DNA from: Sinohyriopsis cumingii
Taxonomy: Eukaryota > Mollusca > Bivalvia > Unionida > Unionidae
Assembly: GCA_028554795.2 (NCBI GenBank)
Contig: JAPYKE020000037.1
Coordinates: 6,244,001-6,308,000 of the forward strand
Reading direction: 5' to 3'
DNA: 64,000 nucleotides
Of this stretch, positions 48,836-62,254 are shown piece after piece. The position numbers were made by a program, and so were the translations under genes. The notes beneath the pieces are model-generated. The model saw only the letters and a program-made list of their open reading frames with translations, was not told where the DNA came from and ran no database searches. Within the stretch, counting starts at the first letter, position 1. Each line of letters opens with the position of its first letter.

Positions 48836-50735
48836 AAAACTGTTTACAGTGTAGAGTACATTTTCAAGTGCCTGACTTTAAACTAAAATGTGGAAGTTCT
48901 TGTGCATCAATATTTGGTAAATTCGTACAAATTTTGCATGACTGATACCCTGGAAGCATCTCTTTATCTGCTCTATAAAAAAAACAGCTACTAGATAATA
49001 AATTGTTTCAAAACTTATTTATTAATGGATGGGTAGTGTGGTCTTTAAAAAATTTTAGTTCATTTTGCTCCTAAAGTAACTTTTATGTTCTCAGAAATTT
49101 TCCAGCATATTTTCAAAATATTTGTGGCTAAGCTAACAAAACCCTCAATCTCAAAATCAAAATCTCTATCATCACATCGCTTAAACGTAGCACTGTGAAT
49201 AACTGTAACCAAAAGTAAAAAAAATAATGGCCATAATTGATAGTTTGGAAACAACTGGGTGTTCAGTTTACTACTAGATCAACGATTATGCAACCAACTT
49301 TTGACTCGTGGTAAGCAACTGATACATGTAAATAATATAAAAATTTCTAATGCTGCATCATTATACAGACAATACAATGACTGGTCATGCAATACCTCAT
49401 ACTACGGTTGGTGGTCATTATGGTTTAAGTTTCAGTCTGGGTGTGGTATTTACCCATCTGCCGTGACACCAGGTGGTTTCTCTGACAGGTCAGCAGAGAG
49501 GTATACAGTACTGAAAACACAAAAATAATTTAATTTTGCCACCAGAACAACTTCAAACAAATTTTAGTTACAAACACTATTCTTACAGTTGCATGGCTGG
49601 TTAATGTAAAGAGTACAACCTGTATCAATTTATTCCATGCTACTGCAGATTTAAAGATAAGCAGTGAATTTTTATATTTTACACAATCAAAATGACTAAA
49701 ATCCTGGAGACAAATTGTTCGATGTGTTGAGAACACATTATCTAGGTTAAAGCTGTACAAATGTCACTTTCTGCCTATTATGCCAATACCGCATACAGCT
49801 GATTATTAAAACTGCCAATACCGATTATGAGACTGATTATTTCATTATTATTTGTTTTATAACAAGGACTGGTTCAGAAATATACATCTATTAGTGTAAT
49901 GCAAGCAGGTATTTTGCTGTGTGAGTTATAACAAGGTTGTTTGTGTGGTAAGTGAAATTGAACTTCTATTAAAAAACAAATAGAAACCGGATAAGAAGTA
50001 CATTGTTATTTATAGAAAACAGTGATCACACAAGCATGAAACTTGAACAACTTTAAAACTAACACTTATCAAACTTATGGTTTGCCAATTCAAGATATAA
50101 ATGAATAAAAATGTAATAAGCTATTCTTTTAACTTACTTTCAATGATGCAGGTTGTCAATACTAGATTTCAATAAATTACTTTAAAAAATGTTAACGATA
50201 GCCCAATAATAATTAAAATTAATAATACGCATGCTTTAAGACTAAAGTTAGACATCACTGTACGCAGGCTGCAGCTAATACTGAAAGCCTAATTGAGGTA
50301 GGTTGTATTTAAGCAACAGTAACATTTCTCCCTTCTTGCCAAGTAACAATAAACGACAATCTAAAACAAATCTGGCCTATGCCACTAAACAGCTGCTCAC
50401 TTGGAACACTTGAAGCTGGTGCAGACAAATAGCATCTAGCTAATTTGGCCAAGTAGGGGAACTGAAACCTGTGAGCGTTCCACCAGCTGTATATGTCTTT
50501 TTCTCATGGCAATAGAGGGCTGATATAATTCAAAGCATTGTGTCAATGACATCATCCACATGGGTTGTTTCGTTGACAGTACGAACAGGTTAGTCACAAG
50601 CCACAGAAAACAAATCCCAGATGCAATAGTCCAGTGGAGTTTGTTTCAGTTTTTATGTTTTTGGTCGGGGGTTTCTCCTGCTTATCAGCTGACACAACTA
50701 TGATGCATTCTGCTATAAGCCATTCTTTGAATCCT
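48836..50735. other. Spacer, no gene recognised
   Basis: AT-rich DNA. The frames at 49060-49254 (-), 49259-49528 (+) and 49530-49760 (-) have no recognised domain. Confidence 0.4.
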
Positions 50736-50976
50736 GAGTGGTTTGGCTGAGTGGTCTAAAGCGCTCTGTTATGGATCACTGCCATCTCACCTCTATCTGC
50801 ATGGGTTCGAGTCTAGGATTCGGCTAATGTAGGTATGTGAAAAAGCTTGCCAGTAGCTTCTCATGGGTCAGTGGTTCTTCCTGGGATTTTCCTGGTTCTT
50901 ACTCCACCATTAATACTGGTCACCATGCATAGCCTATCGTGTGCTGAAAAATGGTGTTAAACCCAACAACAATAAC
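50736..50976 (+). mobile_element. SINE-A copy (plus strand)
   Basis: Head 'ggctgagtggtctaaagcgc', B box 'gggttcgagtctagg', body 'agcttgccagtagcttctca', tail 'ggtgttaaacccaacaacaa'. It is more diverged than the 16 kb pair. The outermost head bases are altered. Confidence 0.9.
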
Positions 50977-51131
50977 AGTGCATCCCCCAGGGATGTAAAA
51001 TTGAGGGTAAAAAAAGACCCTTGGTGTCAGAACTGGGGGTAAAAAAAAATGTGGGGGTCAAAAATGTACGGACAAATTTTGATATGACTTGTACTTTTTC
51101 AGCTTGAAATAGGATATTGCAACTTGCACAA

Positions 51132-51168
<37 letters not shown>

Positions 51169-53075
51169 CATACAAATAAAGCAGCATGCACAATTAACAA
51201 ATGCATTGTCCATTCAAAGAATAATTGTATTATTTCCTTTTTCTTTTAAAGTCGTACTTTTAAGTCTTCTTATAATCAATATGAAGCAATATTATAGCCC
51301 AACACAGTACATACAAGCCAATACAAAAAGCCAAATAAATCTTTTTAACAAATTGGCAGTTAATTTACTGCCTTTCATAAAATGTGTACTATCATCGGTT
51401 TCATTGTACTTCATCCTTGAACACATTTATCCAAATATCAAGGAGGATAATGATTCATCTTCTTTCTAATAAGTTACACTTGAACTTTAAGATCTTTCTT
51501 TTATTGCAGCAAAGTTAAAAACCAACAAAATCTGCAATGACTCGCTGACTTTGTAATCTAGATAACGCATCTGTCTATGCAAGTTTACTGATTTCTTTGT
51601 TGTGAAAGAATGTCTTGGGTTATAATGTGTTCTCCAGATATCTTGTGGCGAACAAGGGCAGATTTTTTTAAATTCTAAAACCCTCTCACGAAAGGATTAT
51701 TCACTTTTGCAGTCTTCGCAATCACACGTTCATAAGTCACACTGGTAAACAACTGTATGAATACGTATTCCAGTCAAGGGTAATATTTTCTCCATTTTTC
51801 ATTAAAATTAGATCCACAGTTACTCTTTTGTGTTCCGTTTCTTTCACTTTCTTTGCTAATAGTTTTTTAGTGCACGATGTTTTAATCTGGAGATCAGTTT
51901 CTAGTACAACAAGCATTGAGATTAAACATCTAGATGACAGCTTGCTGAATATGAAAATCGTGTGACAGCTCGCAAGATTAGGGGAAGCTACTCCGCCATA
52001 TCATTGCCTATGCTAGTCTGGTTCATTATTTCGTATGTTCCCTGCGTTGCACTCTGCTATACGAATAGAGGAGCGCAAGGCAGGGAACAAACAAAGCGGG
52101 GAACCAGTCAATGCCTATGCTCGAAGTATATACGATGCCATCAATCGTCCAATGCATTGGGTATTAACTAAATCCTGATCATATTATGAAAATCATTTGC
52201 GTCAAAAAAACGCACGGCAACAAAATGTGTGCATCAATTTTCTCCAGCATGTATCCCTGACGCACAAATGTGCATAAAGGCAAACACTGTAAAAAGCCAT
52301 TCTTTGGATCTGATCACAGGTAATTCTTCGCTGAATAGGAGATGGTGTCCATGACAAGCTTCTTGTTGCTGGCAACATCAGCAAAGCCTGCGTTCAGTAG
52401 CATCAACATATCATGGTGCATTGCTTGAATAACTTGCTTCATGCTCTTGAGCCAGCAACATTCGAAGCATTTTCAGCATAGGAAGGATGACGGATGATGT
52501 TTGGCTATCACTTACTTCCCTTGTAATGTCCACGATTGGGCCTAACGCTGACGCTGGCATGCCAATATCAATGCTGCATAATATTTGTATGTCAGCGTTC
52601 CGCTGCTTCAGTGTGTGACCATTATTCGTTGATTAATATCATTGCAGGATTGGCTAAAGAACAGGTTAACTATAGTGAGTCATAGTTTCGTAGTACTGTA
52701 GTTGAAAATTTCGCTAGCTATCTAATCTGCCTAGCTAACTGCTAATGTGTATGCTGGAAGTTCAACAGCCACACAAGGTCTCATTGGCTGGTTCGCTGCT
52801 GTGATTGGGATGAGTGCATGAATGGTATTGATAATTTGTTGTGAGCAGACAATCAATAGTAGTTTTCAGCAAGTGTCTTAAAAAAATATTTACTTTTAAA
52901 AATATACTGTCTTTCAGTTAACCCCAAAATCAAATGTTTATTCCTTAATTTCCACTATTTAATTCTGATTTAAAGTTCAAGCCATGTCAAGATGAGTGTC
53001 ACGATATTTACATTTTTATATATACGCGGTCACAAGAGATATTAACTGGTAATCACAAAACCAATATCATAGTAA
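50977..53075. other. Spacer, no gene recognised
   Basis: Contains a (TC)n tract at about 51131-51165. Open frames at 51206-51469 and 51962-52171 are unassigned. Confidence 0.45.
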
Positions 53076-54600
53076 CATTTCTAAGGACGAAATTAAATCT
53101 TTATATAATCTAATGAATGACAACGGCATAATGATTAAAAAGGATAATCAGTCAAATGCTATTATTATTATGAATCAAGAAGATTATGTTAAAACAGTTG
53201 AACATCAATTAAATGTCTTTTTTTTAATGAAAAACACTACAAACATTTTAACAAAGACCAGTCAATAGAAATGAAATAAAAAAATGTCCACAGGCATTAA
53301 TGAGTCGCTAAAAATAATAATTCTGCATATGAGGAATTTGATACTTTCCCTCTTAACATAACGTACACCTCAATTCAACATATTACCCAAAAATCATAAA
53401 AATCCTGACTATAATTTACCTTTAAATTATCCAGGTTGACCCATTAAATCAGGTTGTAATTCATATACTGAAAACCTATCCAAATTTATTGATAGGGTTT
53501 TACAACCTTTAAAGAAATCACTTTAATCATACATTAAACATACTACTGATTTTATTAAAAAGTCTAAGTCTATTCCATATCTATCTGATAATTTCAATCC
53601 TAGTATCAATAGATGTAACATCACTATATACCAACATTCCGCATGCAGATGGTATTGTAGCGTTTAAATATTTTCTTGATAACAATTTTAATAATAGCAC
53701 ATTATCTAGTGAAGATATTTTTAAAATAATAACTTATCTTGGAAAATAATGATTTCCAATTTAATAATACGAATTACATAAAATTTAACTGGTACGGCAA
53801 TGGGAAGTCCTATGGCTCCTTCATACACTTTCCTTTTCATGGGTAAATTAGAAATTATTTTCAATTTATTAATACGAATTACATACAAATACATGTAATG
53901 GGTATGTCAATGGGTATCAATATGGCTCCTTCATCCTCTTCCCGTTCATGGGTAGATTAGAAAAGGATTTTCTTCAAAACGAAAAGTTTAATCTATCTCT
54001 TTGGTTCAGATTTTTAGATGACATATTTATGATCTGGAAGCAGTCAAATGAAGAACTGAAAAAATGTATTGATCGCCTAAATCATTTTCACCCAAAGATT
54101 AAATTTACTTACACTGCATCTAGTATGTATATTTCATTTTTAGATGCAAATGTAATAAAAAATATTGGTAATACTATCTCTACAAATATTCAAATCAAGG
54201 AAACTAATATCCACCAATATGTGGAATATTCTTCATGTCATCCCATGTCATCTAAAAATGGTATACCATTTTTCCAGTCCAAAAGATACAGACTGTAGCA
54301 TCCAACCCGGTCTAGATCTTATAATGGATTCTGTTATACTAACTTAACTTCTAGATTTTCTCAGATTTTTCTATCCTCCCTATAACTGTTCCTGACGGTG
54401 ACAAATTACAATCTTTTCCAAGATCACAAGGTCATTAACCTTACATCTGAAGCCTATAACAATATCACTGCCTAGAGAACACGCACCAGCCAGCTTCTGT
54501 CCTTATCAGATCCTCTCTCCATTTTAAGGCACCATTAGACAAACACACTGATATAGTGTGACCTCTATCATTTAACAGGCTTGCTTTGGGAACTATTTAC
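53076..54600 (+). mobile_element. Penelope-like element reverse transcriptase remnant
   Basis: Plus-strand pieces in order: KDEIKSLYNLMNDNGIMIKK (about 53083), QFNILPKNHKNPDYNLPLNY (about 53370), SGCNSYTENLSKFIDRVLQP (about 53450), TTDFIKKSKSIPYLSDNF, GTAMGSPMAPSYTFLFMGKL (about 53795), then LWFRFLDDIFMIWK with the catalytic LDD at about 54010, and FHPKIKFTYTASSMYISFLD. This motif series is that of Penelope-like RTs. No GIY-YIG endonuclease was recognised downstream. Stops, frameshifts and an internal tandem duplication show it is inactive. Confidence 0.82.
53757..53966 (+). repeat. Tandem duplication (about 105-110 bp) inside the Penelope-like RT
   Basis: The block 'aatacgaattacat' ... 'atggctccttcat' ... 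'ttcatgggta' occurs twice, offset by 105 bp at its left and 110 bp at its right. It repeats the GTAMGSPMAPS RT motif. The second unit leads into the open frame at 53948-54298. Confidence 0.85.
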
Positions 54601-55698
54601 AAAGTCAGCAAAGATAACTTCTACAAGACGCATTATTTGAGATGAATGTCAATGACGCTTGTACTTTTTACCTCTGTGAAACGTCACACGCAGTGATATC
54701 AGTTTATAAAATTAGCCATTCAGACAAGGCGAACCGGTGTAATGGTGTTCAGTGTTCTTTTCCGTGTTATTGTTTGTATTATTGTTCTTACTGAAAACCA
54801 TGTACCAGGCGTTAAATTTGTTAATCTGAATATGGATGTGCATTCCAATATTTAGCTACAGTGGTACTTAAGCCTGTATAAAACATAATCACTTTTAATG
54901 AATCTTTCTAGAATGGTATAATACACAAATTGCTTGCATTTCATCACCTATAGATACACCCTGAATATTTTTAAATAAAAATTCCAAGGGAACTGTCAGC
55001 CCCACCACCTTAAATAATGTCGATGAAGTATTATTATATGTGATTCATGTTTTAAATAGAGAGGGATGTATGCAGGAAAGTGACTATTTCTGATATTTGG
55101 TTTAGCGCATAAAATTACACTTTGCTTAGCTGATGCGATATTATGTATGTACTATCGTGAAATGTTGCATATATTTTCCATATATTTAAAAACTATGCAT
55201 CACTGTTTGTTTTTGGTTGTTTGGTTTGTTTGTTTTTTGTTATTGCTTTTGGTATTATGCATTAGTGATTTTGTTTACCTTTTCTGATTCTGATGTACTA
55301 ATCGGTAACAAAGTTAATAAAAAAGGTGAGAAAATTTATGTTTATCTCAAACATCGTAATTTTGAATGACAGTTTAGAACATAAAAGAATGCATTGTGTT
55401 CATTAGAGTTACGGTGTTGAAATATGCAGCACTGGTTGATTATATTTATACAACGTGAATAATATGTTTCCTTTATTAAAAGATATATACAATTACATTT
55501 TGTTGGGAGGAATAATTGTATGAATGTGTTGATGGAAACATCAATTCAAAAACTGCTGTCCCTAATGACAACATCCACCCTTAACATGATACACATTTTA
55601 CACACAAAAACTAACTGAAAAGGAAACAAAGTAGATATAAACAAATATTATTGATATTATTGGTTTCAACACGTTCATTTGGGGGCACACACCACACC
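54601..55698. other. Spacer, no gene recognised
   Basis: AT-rich DNA. May include more decayed Penelope-like sequence at its left edge. Confidence 0.4.

Positions 55699-55780
<82 letters not shown>
55699..55780. repeat. (CA)n(TA)n compound microsatellite
   Basis: CA repeats (about 55697-55720) followed by TA repeats (to about 55780). Confidence 0.97.
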
Positions 55781-55784
<4 letters not shown>

Positions 55785-55915
55785 TATATAAAATGTGCAC
55801 ATACAAGAGTTTTACTAAGCGTAGATTTAAAAACAACACGAAAAAGGTGACAGAAATAAAATGTACAAAATTGTTACTGTAGACACTCATGTTTTATAGT
55901 TGAATATATCCAGAC

Positions 55916-56126
55916 GGATTATGGACGTTTCGCCCCATGGACGTTTTGGCCAAGGTCATTTCGCCCCACTTCAATTGACATTTCGCCCCATTTCAATGGG
56001 CATTTCGCCCCACATGGTATATGGATGTTTCGCCCGATGGACGTTTTGGCCCAGGACATTTCGCCCCACATCAATGGAAATATCGTACATTTATAGAAAT
56101 TCACAAGCATTACACCATTGTCTTCA
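55916..56126. repeat. Phantom left terminal inverted repeat
   Basis: Repeated 'tttcgcccca' modules alternating with 'atggacgttttggcc' and 'cttcaatt'/'tttcaatgg' spacers. The inner edge 'atttatagaaattcacaagc' followed by 'attacacca' matches the right TIR. Confidence 0.93.
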
Positions 56127-58387
56127 TTTTACTTTAGGGGCCTACCGTTAAGATTTAATTTCATGCCCCATAATCCCATCACTCTCATCCATTTCAATTA
56201 CATTCAGTGTGCCGTTATATCAGACAATATTTTCCTTTTTCTCTTCATTTATGTAATAAGACTGATCAGAAAATTAATCTATCGTTTACAGTGATCATTT
56301 TCTATATGGCAGTACTTTTATTTTCGCTGTTAAACAAACTGATGAAAACCACTTTTACTGTTTGTAGGAAATTGGCATATTGCCACTTATCAATCATGCT
56401 GTTCGTTTACCCAATCAGCGAGTGTAAATTAGACACAACTTAAAAGGGGGCTTTGTAATTCTAACAGTCAATATCAAGATCATATATATGGAGTTAGGTT
56501 TATTCCTTTCGCAAAACATAAAAACTACAATGATTAAAGACTTGTGGTTGCCTGCAAAATAGCTTCTTTTTTATTAAAATGTTGAACTTTACTCATTTTT
56601 TTCAAGCTCGGGTTAATTGGCTTTTTATCTCCTGCCATTTATTGTCATTGTTACTTTGAATTTTGTAAAACTAGCTAGAAATCAGGTCCTAATTACTCGA
56701 CTGAACTGCTGACGGAAACAGTCCAAATTAATGTATTTCATTTCTATAGCCCGATCGTTATACATTACATCTTTTCAAAGCTGTGCACAGAATAGCCTGA
56801 CATATCGCGAGCAAGGAAAACACGGGGGGTGGGGGGAGGAGGAGGAATGTTAATTGTAATTAACAAAAAAGAGATATAAAAATGGTTTCAGAGATTTATA
56901 TTTTTGAAATAAGAAGCATGTATTTGCATTTTTAAATCAACACACATCACTAATCAAAATTACATCTCATGACAAGGTATAGGTGGCAAATTATGACGTG
57001 CAAAAGTATACTTCTAAACAGTAACTATCTATGATTTTATTTTTTTTGAAAATGCATGCAAGTAAAACATCAGCTACTACTATACGAAACTGAAATACAA
57101 ATATACGTATTATCTCTACTGAAGTATAATGTTTGCAACATATGGACAACGCAAAAGGCATGTGTATATAAAATATGTCCAGTTTTGGAAAGCAATACTC
57201 CGTCCAGCTTTACTGTTGCTATGTCTAACACGGGCCATACAATCTGGCACAGCATTTAAGCAAGGTGTTCATGCTGATCTGGTGGTTTCCATACTTTTCC
57301 CATAACTTGATAAGGCGACCCTGAACTTTTGTTGTCTGTTTCTTCTGATGTCGTCTTATCTTCCCCTCTTGCAACAGACAAACTACAGATCCAATTTCTC
57401 TGGCTTCCTAATTTCCCTTTCTTGCTCTCCTGTTCATACGATTATGCCACCCATCCACATCATTATTGATTCGGATGCTTCTGCCATAAACTGACCAGGA
57501 GTCAACAGTCCATATGTCATTGTGAATCCAGGTGTCTTCCACATATCGTAGGAATGACTGCACATTCACTGCCTCTAGATCAACTCTTCGTTGTAATTCT
57601 GCAAATGATGGTGGTATGTTGTCTGCTGGTAATAGGGGGAGCGCGAAAACCTTTCGCAACAGTTTGTACATACTGTCGTGTTCCTGATAGACCTGCTATA
57701 ATTGGAAACGAAAATACAATTATTTGTGAAGAAAATTTTAAAAATTTGGGATGAACAGATTATACATTTTCTTAAATAATTAAGATTTTGACTTCTCAAG
57801 ATAATGAATTTCCCAAAAACATTTGAGTTATAAGTGATTTTCAGCATTTCGAAAATTGTTTTGAACTAGCTATCTAAAGTCTAAAGACATCGTAACTAGA
57901 CTAATGAATATTAACATCGCAGCTCAAAGGAGTGGACTGAAATGTGTTTACCTGTAATTCCAATTCCTGAACCTTTCTTCAAAGGGCCTGTCCAAAATGA
58001 AATGTGCAACCATGTATTTGCGGGGTTTCAAAAGCTGCTCTGATCCCTTGCCAAAGACCCCTTTCGAAGTCAACAACAAATGACTGGACTTTCGTTTCAG
58101 GCAATAGGTCCTTGATTGACTGAAAAACCTGAAAATGGAAGAGAAAAAGTAAAACTATTCATGGACATACTGATTATTCAGTATCGTTTAGTGTCTTTTA
58201 TTTGCTCGTACAATAATTAATTTGATTACTGATTTTCTAAATCGCTTTTTGATCTGGACTTGTATATTTAGGATAAATAAATTGAAAATATATTTTCTGT
58301 GATAAAATACTGTTCATTATTTTACACATTATGTTATTAAAGTAATTATTATAATCTTCTCTCATCCTCAGTACACACACACACACC

Positions 58388-58545
58388 TTTCTGTAATGTC
58401 TCTTCTTTCCTGACATGATGCAAAAACACAGCGGTATCTGTTTCAAGTCATCACTGGATCTCACAAATCCATGTATAGATAGCAGCTGATAAAATGGCTT
58501 CTTTACTAATTTGAATGTGCCATCAATATACCAGGTTTTGGCCAT
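58388..58545 (-). pseudogene. MULE DDE domain start (exon 7 core)
   Basis: The clearest single exon segment: MAKTWYIDGTFKLVKKPFYQ and LLSIHGFVRSSDDLKQIPLC, the conserved opening of FLYWCH-linked MULE transposases including catalytic Asp 1. The exon ends at 58387 with a GT donor inside a short (GT)n run, so the exact donor could slide. Confidence 0.85.
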
Positions 58546-58667
58546 TCCAAGAAGCTCCAGCTGTTTGTTAGTGGCAAAGATCAGGTGACGCTTCCTGCCA
58601 ACGACGACATCAAATCTAAAGAACGGTTCACTGATGGTCGAGTTAAGAAATCCGTCGTCAAGCTGGA

Positions 58668-58735
<68 letters not shown>
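58668..58735. repeat. (TA)n(GA)n microsatellite in transposase intron 6
   Basis: TA repeats (about 58671-58714) then GA repeats (to about 58736), immediately upstream of the exon 7 acceptor 'cattccag'. A second AT run lies at about 58856-58880. Confidence 0.95.
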
Positions 58736-58737
<2 letters not shown>

Positions 58738-58855
58738 TTATAACGATACAAGAAACAGAACAGCAAGTGCTATCACTGGCTTCTTCAAGAGAATGTTTGA
58801 TAATACTTGGCAGAATTTTATAAATATGAATAAATAACACGTAGAGTACAAATTA

Positions 58856-58887
<32 letters not shown>

Positions 58888-59164
58888 GGAAAAATACAAT
58901 GCAACCACAGATTGTATACAGAAATAACCATTCACTTACAGTAAATGTAAGATCTCTGGGATCTTCTGGTCTGGTTGCGGACCTGGTCCGGTTGACCATT
59001 CTAACTACGTTCGTCTCAGCTACCCTGGATGCCTCTGGTTGTAATGGTTCTGCATGAACGTCTATAACCTATTAACCAGTCCATGGGCTGTTTCAAACAA
59101 ATTCTCTTTCCCTAATGCCTTGGCCTAAACGAAAACAAAACCTTATATAGTATATGTACGGATC

Positions 59165-59330
59165 AATGTATTAATGTATTTTGTGTTTGTATGTATGTTG
59201 TGTTTTTTATGTATGTATTCATGTATGTTGTGTATGTATATATGTTGTGTATGTATGTATGTTGTGTATGTATGTATGTATGTGTAAGGACGGATCATTG
59301 TATGGATGGATGGATGGATGGATGACGAAA
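59165..59330. repeat. (TATG)n / (GGAT)n microsatellite in transposase intron 5
   Basis: TGTATGTATG-type repeats (about 59185-59285) and GGAT repeats (about 59300-59325). Confidence 0.93.
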
Positions 59331-62254
59331 TGTCGTTCATTATTGGCAGCGGCGTATAATTTATCAAAAATGCTTATTTAATATAGCAGAAGCTTGGAAG
59401 ACGATCTTTACTGTATATAATAAAGCGATATTTCTGGAATTAGCATACATTAATTATAAATATATTGCTTACAATTTAACCATTATATACTGTTGATAAT
59501 ATATTGATAGAATATACCCAGTATTTAGATTAATCATGTTCATGCCAAATACCTTGGTTTTGAATTTGACGGCTGTTAACAACCCAGGAGTGGCAGTATG
59601 GTTATGGCTCTGATGACTTGGCAGAAAGTCTGATTCTGTCTGTCGCATGGTTGCAGGGCATTGCGTATTCTTCCCACGCATGCTACAACCCCATTCGATG
59701 GTTCCATTCTTCAGCTCACGCTTAACAACAGAACTATATCCAGCACTAGATATTAATTTCCTTTTTCCTCGAGTGGATCCTGTGGCTACTACTTCAAAGT
59801 TTATACGATCCTCAGAATCCACTGGCACTTCTCCATAAACAGTTTCATTCCTAACTGACCTGAAGAAAGGAGAAAAATCGTGATTATCAAAAAACCAATA
59901 TTTTACATGAACAAAAAATATGCATCAGTAAAATAACACAAGATACCTAACAAGACTGAGTAAAGGATGATCATTCTTTGATTAGAAGATAGACTCTATA
60001 ATGATTTATGTACATCAATATTACTGAAATAAATTGTTGCGATTTTCTGTGCTTTTTTGTCCGCTTCGATTTTTAACTTACGCTTCTTCTTCTTCTGGTG
60101 TCAAAGATCTGTGTGGGCGCTCAACGTCAAATGAAGAGATATCGGCTGCAAGTGTTGATGCAGCATCATTGTTGACCATAAACTCGTTCACCTGTTGACT
60201 TCTATCCAGCCTGTAATTAGAAATATGTCTGAACTTGTCAGAAAATGTTGAAAACATACAAGCAAATATATAGAAAACCAAGTTTAACTATACCGAATAT
60301 GGTATTTACACATAAAGATGTATGCAAGCACCCATACGATTCTGATAAATAAAATAACATTCACCTTGTCGAAATATCATCTTTATTCATAGAAATCAAC
60401 GTCTATTTTCTCGTGCTCTCCATCTGCCCCCATGCTGTACTGGTATACATTTCAAATCTGTCAGATGTATTTGGTATGCCGCTTAAGTCCATTTGGACAT
60501 CGTAGCCATCTGCCTGTAAACAGTATTAATATTAAAACATTATAAAAGTGCATATAAGAATGCTTACTAGAATGGAACGTCGTGTAGCCCAAGAAAAACA
60601 ACGAAATATTTGATACAAGAAAAATTATTTTTACTAATCTTCCAGCATTTGTGATAGGGAGAAAGTAGGCAGCAATCCACGTTTTGTTCGCAATTTGTAT
60701 TTAACCGTAGCTTAAGTACATCGAATGCAAATGGAAACCAGCTACTGTAGCATGTCTTTATTCTTAAAATATTTTGTTTGTAATTAAATCTTACCTCAGG
60801 TTTAGAATTGCACAGGTCACACACAAACTGAAAAGATATCTTTTTACGTCTAAGGAGACCAAACTTGTAGCTTGATAAACCTGTAAATAGAAACCATTTC
60901 TTAGTATCATTTAGTTAATTCTATCGACGTCTTATGATAACATTTATTTTGAAAGACATTGGATATACTGAAACAAGAACAATAACATGCGAGAAAGGGT
61001 CACTAGATACATAAAATTATTATAAAAAATGTATTTATTTTGTTATGCCCGTTCAATTATGGAATGATCGTAATATGATGTAGAAATAAATAAATAAATA
61101 AACTTACCAGTATTTCCACATGCTCTGTGTTGCCATAGGCCGCAAATATCGCAATCTATGGCTTGCTGACGACGGGTAACTGGTTTTCTACAGTAAATGC
61201 ATGAAGGCATTGTTCGATCTATTGATTTCGTGACATTAAAACAACTAGTACCAAGAAAAGGAAAGTCTGCAATTTATAGAGCCACTGATAAATTTCCATG
61301 CAAACACGTGCACGATCTTCTATACCAAACGATCTGTCGGACAATGCACTTGAAGAATCATAATTTTTATCCTAAAACTCAGATTTTGATATACTAAGAT
61401 CAAACGTTTATTTATATGTCATTGTTTTTGTTATTAGTGAACGCCATAACATCTGTGCTAAATTGTAATTTCCTTTTCATAAAAGCTTACACGACTTAAC
61501 TCAAAACCCTAGCTGCAGCTTAATTACATTGATACCACATTTAGTGGATTATTTAAATACGAAGATCAAAGAAGTTACCTGGCTGTAATTAAGTCCTATT
61601 AACACTTGCTGGGAGCAATAGTGAATGCCAGAACATTTTTTTTCTTTATGGCACCAGACAGATGCACCCCTATTTATAAAAAAAATAAAATTGTTTTATA
61701 TGTGTATGTTTTCCCCAAAGGTATGTCGTTTGTTTACTTTATAAAAGATTTTTGAACAAAAATTTTTAAAATTTTGTCGGGGTATTTATGTATTTTCCTA
61801 AAGTAATCTATAGGGTTGTTCATCCTAGTCCGGTTTTTGTCACCTTACTCGAAATCACTCCCCATAATTTCAAGTTGACCTTGGCTAGAGGGACAGCCAC
61901 TAAATCAAATTATCCATGTTTTATTATTATATTTTCTTATTGGATACAATCCATCCAATGATAATTTGTCATTGTTTTATTATTTTAAATTTAATTTGGG
62001 ATTTTAAAATTTAATTTGGAATTTGGGCAAATAAACGGTGTATTATATTTAAATGACAAAAAAAAATATTGTTTTGTATGATTGATGATGTGTGTCGTTT
62101 CTCGCATTACCATTTTACTGAGACAGGCTATACTCTAGTGAGGATCCATACTTTATTTAATGTACTTCTCCCGACTGGAGCAGGCCGTCTCTTTAACTAT
62201 TTAATATAATGCCAAAGAATTCAGATCACAAGGGACACTTAATTATATTTTTGA

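Larger units (their letters stand above)
57225..61210 (-). pseudogene. FLYWCH/MULE-type transposase gene of the Phantom element, nine exons
   Basis: Exons (minus strand) with GT-AG sites: 61210-61108, 60880-60795, 60513-60365, 60210-60082, 59859-59553, 59124-58940, 58662-58387, 58128-57952, 57695-57225. Phases agree except in exon 6. Exons 1-2 encode a PHD-like cysteine/histidine finger (CIYC, CDIC, HRAC, CDLC). Exon 5 is the FLYWCH finger (FEVVATGSTRGKRKL, W in IEWGCSMR, CPATMR, HQSHNHTATPG). Exons 7-9 are the MULE transposase core: first catalytic Asp in WYIDGTF, second in FVVDFERGLW, and SWSVYGRSIRINNDVDGWHN. The expected family Glu in the last motif appears to be Asp. Lesions: TAG in exon 3 (60405-60403), a 1-base frameshift in exon 6 (about 59070), TGA in place of Trp in exon 8 (57981-57979), and TAG in exon 9 (57410-57408). 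Spliced length is about 1.88 kb. It is probably a decayed autonomous copy. Confidence 0.88.
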
